Source: Streptomyces mashuensis
GTDB lineage: Bacteria > Actinomycetota > Actinomycetes > Streptomycetales > Streptomycetaceae
Assembly: GCF_014654785.1 (NCBI RefSeq)
Contig: NZ_BNBD01000015.1
Coordinates: 62,001-126,000 of the forward strand
Length of the DNA: 64,000 nt
Direction of reading: 5' to 3'
Shown: positions 1 through 9,432 of the stretch, one piece after another
Numbering within the stretch: the first letter of the stretch is position 1
Layout: every line of letters begins with the position of its first letter
The notes under the pieces: generated by a model
Told to the model about the DNA's origin: nothing
Seen by the model: only the letters and a program-made list of their open reading frames with translations
Databases searched by the model: none
Position numbers and translations under genes: made by a program

Positions 1-1
1 T

Positions 2-91
2 GAGGCGTGGGTGGGACTGCGGAAGGTGGGGGACAGCGGGACTGCCGAGTTCTGCCTGGACGGCTTCACCGTGCTGCCAGTCGGGCAATAG
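2..91 (+). CDS. C-terminal end of an unidentified protein (partial)
   Basis: An open frame enters from the left edge and stops at TAG 89-91, giving about 29 residues that end in FTVLPVGQ. The composition looks like real coding sequence, but too little is left to assign a family. The next gene on the same strand starts 187 bp further on. Confidence 0.4.
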   Translation, partial: EAWVGLRKVGDSGTAEFCLDGFTVLPVGQ

Positions 92-278
92 ACAGGCACG
101 GGGTTCCGTCCCGTTGGCCACCGTCATCGGCCGGTGACCAGCGGGACGGGGAAACCACCCGCATCCCGTCCCCCCACCCCTCCGCCCTCTGGCGGGGCGC
201 ACCGCCATGCAAGAAGATCGGCCCCGGCAGAGCGGCCCGAACGGCCCACAGGCGGAGCCCGGCGGAAGGCGGACGCGC

Positions 279-1169
279 ATGTATCACACCTGGATGCGGT
301 ACTTCAGCCCCCGGCCCGTCCACCACCGCCTCGGCCTCGTCTGCCTCGGCGTCGGCCTCCAGTACGGCGCCCTGCCCACCGTGGGCCCCCGCACCCTCGA
401 CCACCACGTCGCCGTCGTCATCAGCGCCGGCACCGGCTGGTACCGCACCCCCGACGGCACCACCCTCCCCGTCACCGCACCCGCCCTCCTCTGGCTCCTG
501 CCCGGCGTACCCCACCACTACGCCGCCGACCCCGCCACCGGCTGGGACGAAAGCTTCGTCGACTTCACCGGCAGCGCCGTCGCCGCCTACACCGAACTCG
601 GCTACATCCAGCCCCGCCGGCCCGTCGTCCCCCTCACCGACACCACCGCCGCCCGCGCCGCCGTCACCCGCATCGCCCGCGCCGCTCACCACGACAACCC
701 CCTCCTGGAGGTCGAGACCTCCGCCGCCGTCCATGAACTCCTCGTCGCCCTCCGCCACGCCCGCGCCGACGGCACCACCCCCGCCGACCCCGTCCTGCGC
801 GCCCTCGCCCGCGACGCCTTCCTGCCGCTGTCCGTCGCCCAGCACGCCGCCCGCCACGGCATGACCCCCGCCGAGCTGCGCGACGCCGTCCGCCGCGGCG
901 CCGGCTGCGGCCCCAAGGACTACCTGCTGGGCATCCGGCTGGGCCGCGCCAAGGAACTCCTCGCCGCCACCGACCTGCCCGTCGCCGCCGTCGCCCGCCG
1001 CGTCGGCTACACCGACCCCGCCTACTTCAGCCGCCTCTTCACCCGCCGCGTCGGCACCGCCCCCGTCCGCTACCGGCAGCGCCGGCTGCGCGCCGTCCCC
1101 GGCGGCTGGAGCCACCACGTCCCCGATCCGGAGCACCCGCCGGTCATCGCCTCCCGTTCTTCCGCATAG
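279..1169 (+). CDS. AraC-family transcriptional regulator
   Basis: A 296-residue one-component regulator. The N-terminal half (about residues 20-150) looks like an AraC cupin ligand-binding domain, with the PGVPHHY segment typical of that fold. The C-terminal ~100 residues carry two helix-turn-helix units; the second includes AVARRVGYTDPAYFSRLFTR, the AraC signature. I chose the ATG at 279 because the protein fold starts there; an in-frame start at 207 would add only low-complexity residues. The ligand and targets are unknown. It lies 10 bp before the chorismate mutase gene, so read-through is possible. Confidence 0.85.
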   Translation: MYHTWMRYFSPRPVHHRLGLVCLGVGLQYGALPTVGPRTLDHHVAVVISAGTGWYRTPDGTTLPVTAPALLWLLPGVPHHYAADPATGWDESFVDFTGSAVAAYTELGYIQPRRPVVPLTDTTAARAAVTRIARAAHHDNPLLEVETSAAVHELLVALRHARADGTTPADPVLRALARDAFLPLSVAQHAARHGMTPAELRDAVRRGAGCGPKDYLLGIRLGRAKELLAATDLPVAAVARRVGYTDPAYFSRLFTRRVGTAPVRYRQRRLRAVPGGWSHHVPDPEHPPVIASRSSA

Positions 1170-1179
1170 GGTCGGAAGA

Positions 1180-1497
1180 GTGGAGACGAACAACAGCAGC
1201 AACACCCTCGACGAGTCCGTACGCGCCGAGCTGACCCGGCTGCGCGACAGCATCGACAACATCGACGCGGCGGTGATCCACATGCTCGCCGAACGCTTCA
1301 AGTGCACCCAGCAGGTCGGCCACCTCAAGGCCGCCCACCAGATGCCCCCCGCCGACCCCGCCCGCGAGGCCCGCCAGATCGCCCGGCTCCGCGAGCTGGC
1401 CGAGAACGCCAAGCTCGACCCGGCCTTCGCCGAAAAGTTCCTGAACTTCATCATCGCCGAGGTCATCCGCCACCACGAGACCATCGCCCGCGCCTGA
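1180..1497 (+). CDS. Chorismate mutase (AroQ type)
   Basis: A 105-residue, all-helical protein. LRDSIDNIDAAVIHMLAERF is the first helix of AroQ chorismate mutases, followed by the conserved basic segment and a REARQIARL helix. It would convert chorismate to prephenate for phenylalanine and tyrosine synthesis. It starts at GTG 1180 with GGAAG just upstream. It is a stand-alone cytoplasmic enzyme with no prephenate dehydratase domain. The 182 bp after it are C-rich and hold no gene. Confidence 0.88.
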   Translation: METNNSSNTLDESVRAELTRLRDSIDNIDAAVIHMLAERFKCTQQVGHLKAAHQMPPADPAREARQIARLRELAENAKLDPAFAEKFLNFIIAEVIRHHETIARA

Positions 1498-1679
1498 CCC
1501 GCACCCGACCCCGACACCCGCGCCCGACCCGCCGGAAACCCGGCACCCCGCCCCACGACCGGCCACGGCACCCCGCCCCTCGACCCCACCGAGGGGCGAC
1601 GGGCCCGGCAACCCTGATCTTCCCCGGAGCCGCACGAAAACCCGTGGGCCCACCACCGGTGATCGGGCAAGCTGACCCC

Positions 1680-4205
1680 ATGCCCGTACTGACGCGCGAA
1701 GAAGCCCAGAGCCGAGCCCGGCTGCTCGACGTCCACCACTACACCGTCGACCTCGACCTCACCCGCGGCGACGCACTCTTCGGATCCACCACCACGATCC
1801 GCTTCACCGCCCGCCACGCCGGCGCCACCTTCCTCGAGCTCAAGCCCGCCACCCTGCACCACGCCACCCTCGACGGCCACCCCCTCGACCCCGCCACGCT
1901 GCAGGACAACCGGCTCCCCCTCACCCTCACCCCCGGCGAGCACGAGCTCCGCGTCGAGACGGACATGCGCTACTCGCACACCGGCGAGGGCATGCACCGC
2001 TTCACCGACCCCGCCGACGGCCTCGCCTACGTCTACACCCAGATGTTCATGGACGACGTACAGCGCGTCTTCGCCGCCTTCGACCAGCCCGACCTCAAGG
2101 CCCGCTACGACGCCACCGTCACCGCACCCCCCGAGTGGACCGTCCTCGGCAACACCGTCGCCACCCGCGTCGGCCCGCCCGCCGAAGGCCGCTGGCAGCT
2201 CGCCACCAGCCAGCCCCTGAGCACCTACTTCGTGGCCTTCGCCGCCGGCCCCTGGCACAGCGTGCGCACCGAGCACGCCGGCATCCCCTTCGCCCTCCAC
2301 TGCCGCCGCTCCCTCGCCCCCCACCTCGACGCCGACGCCGACGAGATCCTCGACATCACGCGCCGCTGCTTCGACCGCTTCCACGAGATCTTCGACGAGC
2401 CGTACCCCTTCGACTCCTACGACCAGGCGTTCGTCCCCGAATTCAACGCCGGCGCCATGGAGAACCCCGGCCTCGTCACCTTCCGCGACGAATACGTCTT
2501 CCGCTCCGCCGTCACCGCCACCGAACGCCAGACCCGCGGCGTCGTCATCGCCCACGAAATGGCCCACATGTGGTTCGGCGACCTCGTCACCCTCCAGTGG
2601 TGGGACGACATCTGGCTCAACGAGTCCTTCGCCGAATTCATGGGCTACCACGTCCTCGCCGGGGCCACCGCCTTCACCGGCTGCTGGACCGAGTTCGGCA
2701 CCGACCGCAAACCCTGGGGCTACGACGCCGACCAGCGCCCCTCCACCCACCCCGTCGCACCCGCACCCGGAGACGTCCTCGACACCGCCTCCGCCCTGCA
2801 GAACTTCGACGGCATCTCCTACGCCAAGGGCGCCTCCGCCCTCCGCCAGCTCGTCGCCTGGCTCGGCGAGAAGGACTTCCTCGCCGGCATCAACGACCAC
2901 TTCACCCGCCACCGCTTCGGCAACGCCACCCTCGCCGACTTCGTCGACTCCCTGGCCCGCCACACCGACCGCGACATCCACGCCTGGGCCGACATCTGGC
3001 TCCGCACCAGCGGCGTCGACACCCTCACCGCAGTGACCGGCGAAGCCGAGGGCTACTGGCACCTCACCGTCGACCAGGCCGGCAACCGTCCGCACCGCAT
3101 CGCCGTCGGCGCCTACGACCGCGACCCCGCGGACCCCGCCCGGCTCGTGCTCCGCGACCGGTTCGAGCTGGACGTCCCCCAGGGCGACACCGTCAAGGTC
3201 CTCCCCGGCCACCGCCCCGACCTCGTCCTCCTCAACGACGGCGACCTCACCTACACCAAGATCCGCCTCGACCCCGCCTCCTGGACCACCACGCTCACTG
3301 CCCTCTCCGCCGTGCCCGACCCGCTCAGCCGGGCCGTGCTGTGGAACGCCGCCCGCGACATGGTCCGCGACGGCGAACTGGCCCCCACCGCCTTCCTCGA
3401 AGCCGCCCGCACCCACCTGCCCCAGGAAACCGACTCCGCGATCGCCGAAGGCGTGCTGCCCTTCGCCCGCACCCACATCGCCGACCGCTACCTCCACCCC
3501 GCCGACCGCCCCCAGGCCCTCGCCACCCTCACCGACCTCTGCCACGACCTCCTCGACCGCACCCGCACACGCTCCGGCGACAGCACCCACGGCCTGCGCC
3601 TCACCGCCGTCCGCACCCTCGTCGACAGCGCCACCACCCCCGGCACCCTCCGCGCCTGGCTCGACGCCGGCACCGTCCCCGACGGCCCCGCCCTCGACCC
3701 CGACCTGCGCTGGCGCATCCTCGCCCGGCTCGCCGTCCTCGGCGCCACCACCCCCGCCGACATCGACGCCGAACTGGCCCGCGACCCCAGCGCCACCGGC
3801 CAGGAAGGCGCCGCACGTTGCCGCGCCGCCCTGCCCGACCCGGCCGCCAAGGAAACCGCCTGGCGCACCCTCTACGACGGCGACCAGCTCTCCAACTACC
3901 TCTTCACCGCCACCGCCCGCGGCTTCTGGCAGCCCGAGCACCACGACCTGTGCCGCCCCTACCGCGACCGCTGGTTCACCGACGCCCCGGCCCTCGCCAC
4001 CCGCCGCGGCCCCGCCCTCGCCGCCGCAGCAGCCGGCCCCGGCTTCCCCCACCCCTACGTCGACCAGGACACCCTCACCCTCGGCGAGACCTGCCTCCGC
4101 GACGCCACCCCCACCCCGGCCCTCCGCCGGCACCTCGCCGACCAGCTCGCCGACCTCCGCCGCGCCCTCACCGTCCGCAGCGCCCACACCGCGGCGGGAG
4201 CGTAG
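1680..4205 (+). CDS. pepN: Aminopeptidase N (M1 zinc metallopeptidase)
   Basis: An 841-residue cytosolic M1 aminopeptidase that removes N-terminal residues from peptides. The substrate-anchoring GAMEN motif precedes the zinc site HEMAH, whose ligands are H292 and H296 with catalytic E293; the third ligand is E315 in WLNESFAEF. The C-terminal ~400 residues form the helical ERAP1-like domain of this family. The length is usual for actinobacterial PepN. ATG 1680 is chosen because MPVLTREEAQSRA is the usual N-terminus; the frame stays open upstream, but that sequence is arginine/proline-rich and non-conserved. Confidence 0.95.
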   Translation: MPVLTREEAQSRARLLDVHHYTVDLDLTRGDALFGSTTTIRFTARHAGATFLELKPATLHHATLDGHPLDPATLQDNRLPLTLTPGEHELRVETDMRYSHTGEGMHRFTDPADGLAYVYTQMFMDDVQRVFAAFDQPDLKARYDATVTAPPEWTVLGNTVATRVGPPAEGRWQLATSQPLSTYFVAFAAGPWHSVRTEHAGIPFALHCRRSLAPHLDADADEILDITRRCFDRFHEIFDEPYPFDSYDQAFVPEFNAGAMENPGLVTFRDEYVFRSAVTATERQTRGVVIAHEMAHMWFGDLVTLQWWDDIWLNESFAEFMGYHVLAGATAFTGCWTEFGTDRKPWGYDADQRPSTHPVAPAPGDVLDTASALQNFDGISYAKGASALRQLVAWLGEKDFLAGINDHFTRHRFGNATLADFVDSLARHTDRDIHAWADIWLRTSGVDTLTAVTGEAEGYWHLTVDQAGNRPHRIAVGAYDRDPADPARLVLRDRFELDVPQGDTVKVLPGHRPDLVLLNDGDLTYTKIRLDPASWTTTLTALSAVPDPLSRAVLWNAARDMVRDGELAPTAFLEAARTHLPQETDSAIAEGVLPFARTHIADRYLHPADRPQALATLTDLCHDLLDRTRTRSGDSTHGLRLTAVRTLVDSATTPGTLRAWLDAGTVPDGPALDPDLRWRILARLAVLGATTPADIDAELARDPSATGQEGAARCRAALPDPAAKETAWRTLYDGDQLSNYLFTATARGFWQPEHHDLCRPYRDRWFTDAPALATRRGPALAAAAAGPGFPHPYVDQDTLTLGETCLRDATPTPALRRHLADQLADLRRALTVRSAHTAAGA

Positions 4206-4304
4206 AGCCATGGCGTGCGACCGCGCCCGCGGCTCCTTACGCTCGAAGAGGGACGCAGGCCGGTAGGCCCCGCTGCCCGCCCATGCCCTGATGGGGGAGC
4301 CCTC

Positions 4305-4931
4305 ATGACCACCACACCGCGGGACCTGATGATCACCGCCCTGGACATGACGCCCGGCCGCCCCACGGGGCAGGGCGAGCTCTCCCTGGGCCTGGCCGGA
4401 GCCGAATTGATCGATCTGCTGGCGGCCGGGGCCCTCACGCTGGACGGCGACCGCATCGTGCCCGCCCCGCCCGGCCCCGCCCCCGCCGACCGCCTGCTGG
4501 CCCGGGCCGCGCAGGAGCTGGCCCGGGGGACGCCCCACGAGCCCGTCGCCGACTGGCTGTGGCGCCGGGGCCGCGGCCTGGCCCCGGCCTACCTGGCCGC
4601 GCTGGAGGAGGACGGGCAGCTCACCCGGGAGCACCACCGCTGGCTGCCCCGCCACGACGACCGGCCCGTCCTCACCGACTCACCCGGCCGCCGGCAGGCC
4701 CAACAGCGACGGGAGGCGAACGAACCCGTCCTCACCGCCCTCGCCACGGCCGTCGGCCTCCACGCCACAGATCCCACCGCCCCCACCCCCGCCACGGACG
4801 ACGACGCGGTGGACACCGTCCTCGCCGCGGTCGACGACGCCGTCACCGAACTGGCCGCCGAACGGCAACGACGCAGCATCGAACGCGCCGCCTTCGACAA
4901 CATCTGGCGCGGCAGCGAAACCGCCGACTGA
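4305..4931 (+). CDS. GOLPH3/VPS74 (GPP34) family protein
   Basis: A 208-residue protein. The opening segment (LMITALDMTPGRPTGQGEL, a leucine-rich helix, then LTLDGDRIV) is the GPP34 fold, which in eukaryotes binds phosphatidylinositol-4-phosphate at the Golgi. Streptomyces carries many paralogues of unknown role. The start at ATG 4305 is preceded by GGGGGAG. A bidirectional terminator follows. Confidence 0.8.
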   Translation: MTTTPRDLMITALDMTPGRPTGQGELSLGLAGAELIDLLAAGALTLDGDRIVPAPPGPAPADRLLARAAQELARGTPHEPVADWLWRRGRGLAPAYLAALEEDGQLTREHHRWLPRHDDRPVLTDSPGRRQAQQRREANEPVLTALATAVGLHATDPTAPTPATDDDAVDTVLAAVDDAVTELAAERQRRSIERAAFDNIWRGSETAD

Positions 4932-5006
4932 AACCGGACGACAAAGCAAGCCGGACGACAAAGGAGCCGGACGACACAGGCCGGACCGCACAGGAAGCCG
5001 AACAGC

Positions 5007-5042
5007 AAGGAGCCCGCACCCCGGCCGGGGTGCGGGCTCCTT
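5007..5042. terminator. Bidirectional Rho-independent terminator
   Basis: A perfect 36-bp palindrome: an 18-bp GC-rich arm beginning AAGGAGCCCG and its exact reverse complement. It lies between the convergent GPP34-like gene and the ATP-synthase-b-like gene and can stop transcription from both sides. Confidence 0.85.
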
Positions 5043-5064
5043 CAGCCCATGGCGCCGTCTGACG

Positions 5065-5607
5065 TCAGTCGCGCGCCTCGCGCGCCGCCGACTCCGTCCG
5101 CAGCTCGTCCAGGAAACGGTCGACCACGCCGCTCTCGCGCGCGTACTCCGCCATCGACTCACCGACGATCTTGCCCGCCAGCTCGGTCGCCAGCGCACCG
5201 ACCTGCTCGCGCAGCTCAGCCTCGGCCACCGCGCGCTCCGCGTCGATCACCGCGTGACCCGCGGAAATGATCTCCTCGCGCTGCCGCTGACCCTCGGCCC
5301 GCAGCTCCGCGACGATCGCCGTGCCCTGCTCGACGGCCTCCTGACGCAGACGCGCCGCCTCGTGCCGCGCACCCGCCAGCAGCTCCTGGTACTCGGCGTG
5401 GACACGCGCCGCCTCGGCGCGGATCTCGTCCGCCTCGTCCAGCCGCCCGTCCGTGGCCTTCTCGCGCTCCACGAGGACCTTGTTGATACGGGGCAGGATC
5501 ACCTTCGCCATCAGGCCGAAGACGATGAAGAACAGCACCAGGCCCAGCACGAGCGGCGCCAGGTCGGGCTTGAGGGGTCCGACGTCGAGAGCAAGGTTCA
5601 TGGCCAT
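5065..5607 (-). CDS. Orphan F0 ATP synthase b-subunit-like protein
   Basis: A 180-residue protein with one N-terminal transmembrane helix (about residues 17-38, VLGLVLFFIVFGLMAKVILP) and then a long, charged, mostly alpha-helical stalk rich in Ala, Glu and Arg. This is the architecture of the AtpF b subunit. No other atp gene is nearby, so it is not the operonic copy. It might be a paralogue that can enter the stator, or a membrane-anchored coiled coil with another job. The start could also be the second Met (5601). Confidence 0.75.
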   Translation of the reverse strand: MAMNLALDVGPLKPDLAPLVLGLVLFFIVFGLMAKVILPRINKVLVEREKATDGRLDEADEIRAEAARVHAEYQELLAGARHEAARLRQEAVEQGTAIVAELRAEGQRQREEIISAGHAVIDAERAVAEAELREQVGALATELAGKIVGESMAEYARESGVVDRFLDELRTESAAREARD

Positions 5608-5881
5608 GGTGTGCAGGGTACTTCACCGCACCCCCTTCTCCCGACCCCCACCCCGCAACCACCGCACGCCGGCACACACGCGCCGCCCACGCCGGAGCCC
5701 GCCCCCGCCCCGCGAACCCGGCCCGTACCCGAGCCGTACCAGCACCGTACGGCCCCGGTACCACCATCGGGCGAAACCTCTTCCACCCCCGGTCACACCA
5801 CGTGTACAGCCGGTAGCTTGAGCCGTCGGCGCAGGCCCGGACCCGCCACACACCACGGACACCGACGAAGGGGGCACACCC

Positions 5882-6070
5882 ATGTCCGCGCCGCCCACGG
5901 CCCGCACCGCCCCCCGCCACCACCGGGAGGTGCCCCCGCCCGCCACCGCCCTCACCCGCGGCGCCACCGCCCGCCGCGGCCCCCTCCCCGCCGGCGGCCC
6001 CGCCACCCCCGACGACCTCCACCACCTGCTCACCCTCGTCACCCTCGCGGAAGGCCAGCCCACCCCATGA
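5882..6070 (+). CDS. Small ORF translationally coupled to the N-hydroxylase
   Basis: A 62-residue ORF rich in Pro, Ala, Thr and Arg, with a short leucine-rich C-terminal helix (DDLHHLLTLVTLAEGQ). A good Shine-Dalgarno (AAGGGGG) precedes ATG 5882. Its TGA overlaps the ATG of the next gene in ATGA, so the two are probably co-translated. I do not recognise a family. It could be a small partner protein or only a coupling leader. Confidence 0.55.
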   Translation: MSAPPTARTAPRHHREVPPPATALTRGATARRGPLPAGGPATPDDLHHLLTLVTLAEGQPTP

Positions 6071-7500
6071 CGCACCCCACCCCACCTGCCTCCGCCCCCG
6101 ACCAGCCCCTCGACCTCGCCGGCATCGGCATCGGGCCGTTCAACCTCTCCCTGGCCGCCCTCGCCCACCCCGTCGACGACCTCCGCATCGCCTTCTACGA
6201 CCAGAACCCCACCTTCCAGTGGCACCCCGGCCTCCTCATCGACGGCACCACCCTCCAGGTCCCCTACCTCGCCGACCTCGTCACCCTCGCCGACCCCACC
6301 AGCCCCTGGACCTTCCTCAACTACCTCAAGAGCCGAGAGCGCCTCTACCCCTTCTACTTCTCCGAGCGCCACCACATCCACCGCGCCGAATACGACGCGT
6401 ACTGCCGCTGGGTCAGCACCCGCCTCACCGGCCTCCACTTCAACCACCACATCGACGCCGTCCGCTGGAACCCCGAACGCGTCCTCTTCGAAATCGACTA
6501 CACCCAGCTCGACCCCGACGGCGAAGCCGACGCCCTCGGCCGCGCCTACACCCGCAACATCGTCCTCGGCGTCGGCACCGCGCCCTACGTCCCCGAACCC
6601 CTACGGCCCCTCGCCGAAGCCGACAACGTCCCCGTCATCCACGCCGCCGACTACCTCCAGCACCGCCCCACCCTCCTCGAAGCCGAACACATCACCGTCG
6701 TCGGCTCAGGACAGTCCGGCGCCGAAGTCTTCCTCGACCTCCTCCGCCACCGCCCCACCGGCCGCGAAAAACTCCACTGGATCGCCCGCAGCCCCGCCTT
6801 CGCCCCCATGGAGTACAGCAAGCTCGGCCTCGAACACTTCACCCCCGACTACACCCACTACTTCCGCACCCTCCCCGAACCCGTCCGCGACCAGCTCCTG
6901 CCCCAGCAATGGCAGCTCCACCAGGGCATCGACGCCCACACCATCGCCGACATCCACGACGAGCTCTACCGGCGCAGCCTCGACGGCGGCTGGCCCGACG
7001 CCACCCTCACCCCCGGAGTCTTCGTCCGCACCGCCGGCCGCGTCGGCACCACCCGCGTCGAACTCCACCTCGAACACATCCAGCAAGGCACCCGCTCCCG
7101 CCTCACCACCGACGCCGTCGTCCTCGCCACCGGCTACCGCGAACGCCGCGTCGACACCCTCCTCGCCGCCCTCGACCCCTACATCCGCCGCGACTCCAAC
7201 GGCCGCCCCCGCATCGACGAACACCACCGACTCGTCCTCGACCCCTCCGTCAAGGGCGCCATCCACGTCCAGAACGCCGAAACCCACACCCACGGCGTCG
7301 GCACCCCCGACCTCGGCCTCGCCGCCTGGCGCAGCGCCGTCATCCTCAACGCCGTCACCGGCCGCACCGTCTACCCCCTGCCCCAGCGCACCGCCTTCAC
7401 CACCTTCGGCCTGGAGCCACGACCCCAGTCGCGGCCCCAGCACCTCACCACCGGATCAGAACACCGGCACACCATCCCGCGTCAGCTTCCAGTCCACTGA
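6067..7500 (+). CDS. L-lysine/diamine N-hydroxylase (SidA/IucD/PvdA family)
   Basis: A 477-residue flavin N-hydroxylase. It has the FAD motif GIGIGPFNLSLAAL near the N-terminus, the NADPH motif VVGSGQSGAEVFLDLL at about residues 215-230, and the C-terminal ATGYRER motif. The family hydroxylates lysine, ornithine or cadaverine as the first committed step of hydroxamate siderophores. None of the usual partners is adjacent: no decarboxylase, acyltransferase or NIS synthetase. It may therefore work with a cluster elsewhere. The substrate cannot be read from sequence alone. Its last 45 bp overlap the convergent 5'-nucleotidase gene. Confidence 0.88.
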   Translation: MTHPTPPASAPDQPLDLAGIGIGPFNLSLAALAHPVDDLRIAFYDQNPTFQWHPGLLIDGTTLQVPYLADLVTLADPTSPWTFLNYLKSRERLYPFYFSERHHIHRAEYDAYCRWVSTRLTGLHFNHHIDAVRWNPERVLFEIDYTQLDPDGEADALGRAYTRNIVLGVGTAPYVPEPLRPLAEADNVPVIHAADYLQHRPTLLEAEHITVVGSGQSGAEVFLDLLRHRPTGREKLHWIARSPAFAPMEYSKLGLEHFTPDYTHYFRTLPEPVRDQLLPQQWQLHQGIDAHTIADIHDELYRRSLDGGWPDATLTPGVFVRTAGRVGTTRVELHLEHIQQGTRSRLTTDAVVLATGYRERRVDTLLAALDPYIRRDSNGRPRIDEHHRLVLDPSVKGAIHVQNAETHTHGVGTPDLGLAAWRSAVILNAVTGRTVYPLPQRTAFTTFGLEPRPQSRPQHLTTGSEHRHTIPRQLPVH

Positions 7501-9282
7501 CGCAAACCGCGACACGTCGATCGCCCCCTGACCCTTCACCCACCCGATGATCGTGTTACGAATCTCCTCCGAATTCGCCCACACCTGCTTCGCGCGCGCC
7601 ACATGCGGGAAACCCCCGCCACCGCTCGCCCGGTAGTTGTTCACCGCCAGGACGAATTCAGCGGAATCCACCAGCGGCTTCCCGTCGAACGTCAGGTTCA
7701 CGATCCGCGAACCCGGCGCCTTCGCAATGTCGATCTCGTACGAGAGGCCGCTCACCACGTCATAGTTGTAATCCGGAATGCTCTCCGCATTCGTCAGCCT
7801 CGCCGGATCCACCGGCGCACCCGACGGCGTCCGCACGTAATACCGCGCCGAGAACTCCAGGTACTCCCGCAGCTGCGCACCCGTCAGCACACGCGCCTCC
7901 AGCGTGTTCTCGAACGGATACAGCCCCGCCACCTCGCGGATCGTCACCTTCCCCGCCGGTACCCCAGCCGTCCGCGAGAAGCACGACGCCTGCGACAACA
8001 CCGGCAACGACGCGTACGCCGTCCCCTTCAACGCCGCCCGCACCGTCTCCGCCTGCACATGATTGATGAAGTCGATCACCGGCGTGTCCTTCACCGGAGC
8101 CTCGGCCGCACTCATCGCCGCCGACGACGTACCGATCACCTGATTCACATACGCCACGACCTTCCGGTGCTCCGCGCGCAGCATCCCCGTGATCCGCGGA
8201 TCCTCCGGCACCGCATTCGAATTCAGCACCTTCGCACCCACCGACTCCACCAGCCAGCGGCCGCGCTCCCACACCACACCGAAGTCGAACAGCGTCAGCC
8301 GCTGCCCCCACTTCAACGGCTCCGACAACACCACCTGCCGGCCCGTCTCCTTGTTCACCACCCGGTACTCGGGAATCTCCGTGTGCGCATGACCCACCAG
8401 AATCGCATCGATCCCCGGCACCTGCTCCGCCACCAACGCCGCCGCATTCTCCACATACGGCACCGCATCACCGTACGACGACGTACCACTCGACCCCGAA
8501 TGCGCAGCCACGATCACCACGTCCGCACCCATCGACCGCAGCTTCGGCACCCACTTCGCCGCCTGCTCCTCAAGGCCCGGGAACACCATCTTCCCCTGCA
8601 CATTCGCCTTGTCCCAGACCGCGATCCCCGGATTCGTCAACCCCAGCACCGCCACCCGCACATCCCGCCCGTGCGGCGTACACACCCGCTTGATCACATA
8701 CGGACGGAACGCCGGCCGCAACGTCCGCGCATCCAGCGCATTCGCCCCCAGCAACGGGAAACGGCACTGCTCCTCGAACTTCCGCAGCGTCGGAATACCG
8801 TAATTGAACTCGTGGTTCCCCAGCGCCGCCGCGTCATAGCCGATCGCATTCATCGCCCGCGCCATCGGATGCACCGGACCGTGCGCCTTCGTGATCGGGT
8901 CGACCCGCGCGTAGTAATACGCCAGCTGAGTGCCCTGAATCGTGTCACCCGCGTCGATCAGCAGCGTATTGCCCCGGCCCTTCTCCTTCCGGACCTGGTT
9001 CACCAGCGTCGAGATCTTCGCCAGGCCCACATCGTTGTGCGCCTTGTCGTCGAACTCCGCATCCGTGAAATAGTCCCAGTTGAAGACATTGCCATGCAGG
9101 TCCGTCGTCCCCATCACCGTGAACGCGTACCGCTTCCGGGTGTCCTTCCCACCCCGCCCCGGCGACGCCTCCTGCGCGAGGGACTGTGCCTCCGCCGGCG
9201 CGGCACCCACCGCACCCGCCAACGCCACACCAGCGCCCGTCACGGCCGTACGCCCCAGAAAATTCCTACGGTTGAGCGGCAT
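7456..9282 (-). CDS. Tat-exported bifunctional metallophosphatase/5'-nucleotidase
   Basis: A 608-residue exported enzyme. The N-terminus (MPLNRRNFLGRT then an Ala/Gly-rich core ending APAEAQ) is a twin-arginine signal peptide. The metallophosphatase domain shows the dimetal motifs GTTDLHGN, GDTIQG, GNHEFNYG, AAHSG and GHAHTEIP. The C-terminal 5'-nucleotidase domain includes SQASCFSRTAG and YPFENTLEARVLTG. It would dephosphorylate nucleotides or 2',3'-cyclic nucleotides outside the membrane, probably for phosphate and nucleoside salvage. The start at 9282 is set by the signal peptide. Confidence 0.92.
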   Translation of the reverse strand: MPLNRRNFLGRTAVTGAGVALAGAVGAAPAEAQSLAQEASPGRGGKDTRKRYAFTVMGTTDLHGNVFNWDYFTDAEFDDKAHNDVGLAKISTLVNQVRKEKGRGNTLLIDAGDTIQGTQLAYYYARVDPITKAHGPVHPMARAMNAIGYDAAALGNHEFNYGIPTLRKFEEQCRFPLLGANALDARTLRPAFRPYVIKRVCTPHGRDVRVAVLGLTNPGIAVWDKANVQGKMVFPGLEEQAAKWVPKLRSMGADVVIVAAHSGSSGTSSYGDAVPYVENAAALVAEQVPGIDAILVGHAHTEIPEYRVVNKETGRQVVLSEPLKWGQRLTLFDFGVVWERGRWLVESVGAKVLNSNAVPEDPRITGMLRAEHRKVVAYVNQVIGTSSAAMSAAEAPVKDTPVIDFINHVQAETVRAALKGTAYASLPVLSQASCFSRTAGVPAGKVTIREVAGLYPFENTLEARVLTGAQLREYLEFSARYYVRTPSGAPVDPARLTNAESIPDYNYDVVSGLSYEIDIAKAPGSRIVNLTFDGKPLVDSAEFVLAVNNYRASGGGGFPHVARAKQVWANSEEIRNTIIGWVKGQGAIDVSRFASVDWKLTRDGVPVF

Positions 9283-9432
9283 ATCCGCACCTCTCCCCTC
9301 ACCCGCGCGACCACACCCTGCGGCCAACGCGCGTAGATTCTGGCCCGCCCACCACACCCACCGACACCTCGCACCCGTGCGATCCCCGTCACCCCCGCAC
9401 CCCACCACCCCACGCCCTGCCACCCTGGGGCC

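Noticed and set aside
66..4655. Very long open frame on the minus strand antisense to pepN and neighbours
   Set aside because: It is Gly/Val/Glu-rich low-complexity sequence typical of antisense frames in very high-GC genes; the plus-strand frames encode recognised proteins.
5780..5881. Iron-box (DmdR/IdeR) upstream of the N-hydroxylase pair
   Set aside because: I looked for a TTAGGTTAGGCTCACCTAA-like site and found no acceptable match.
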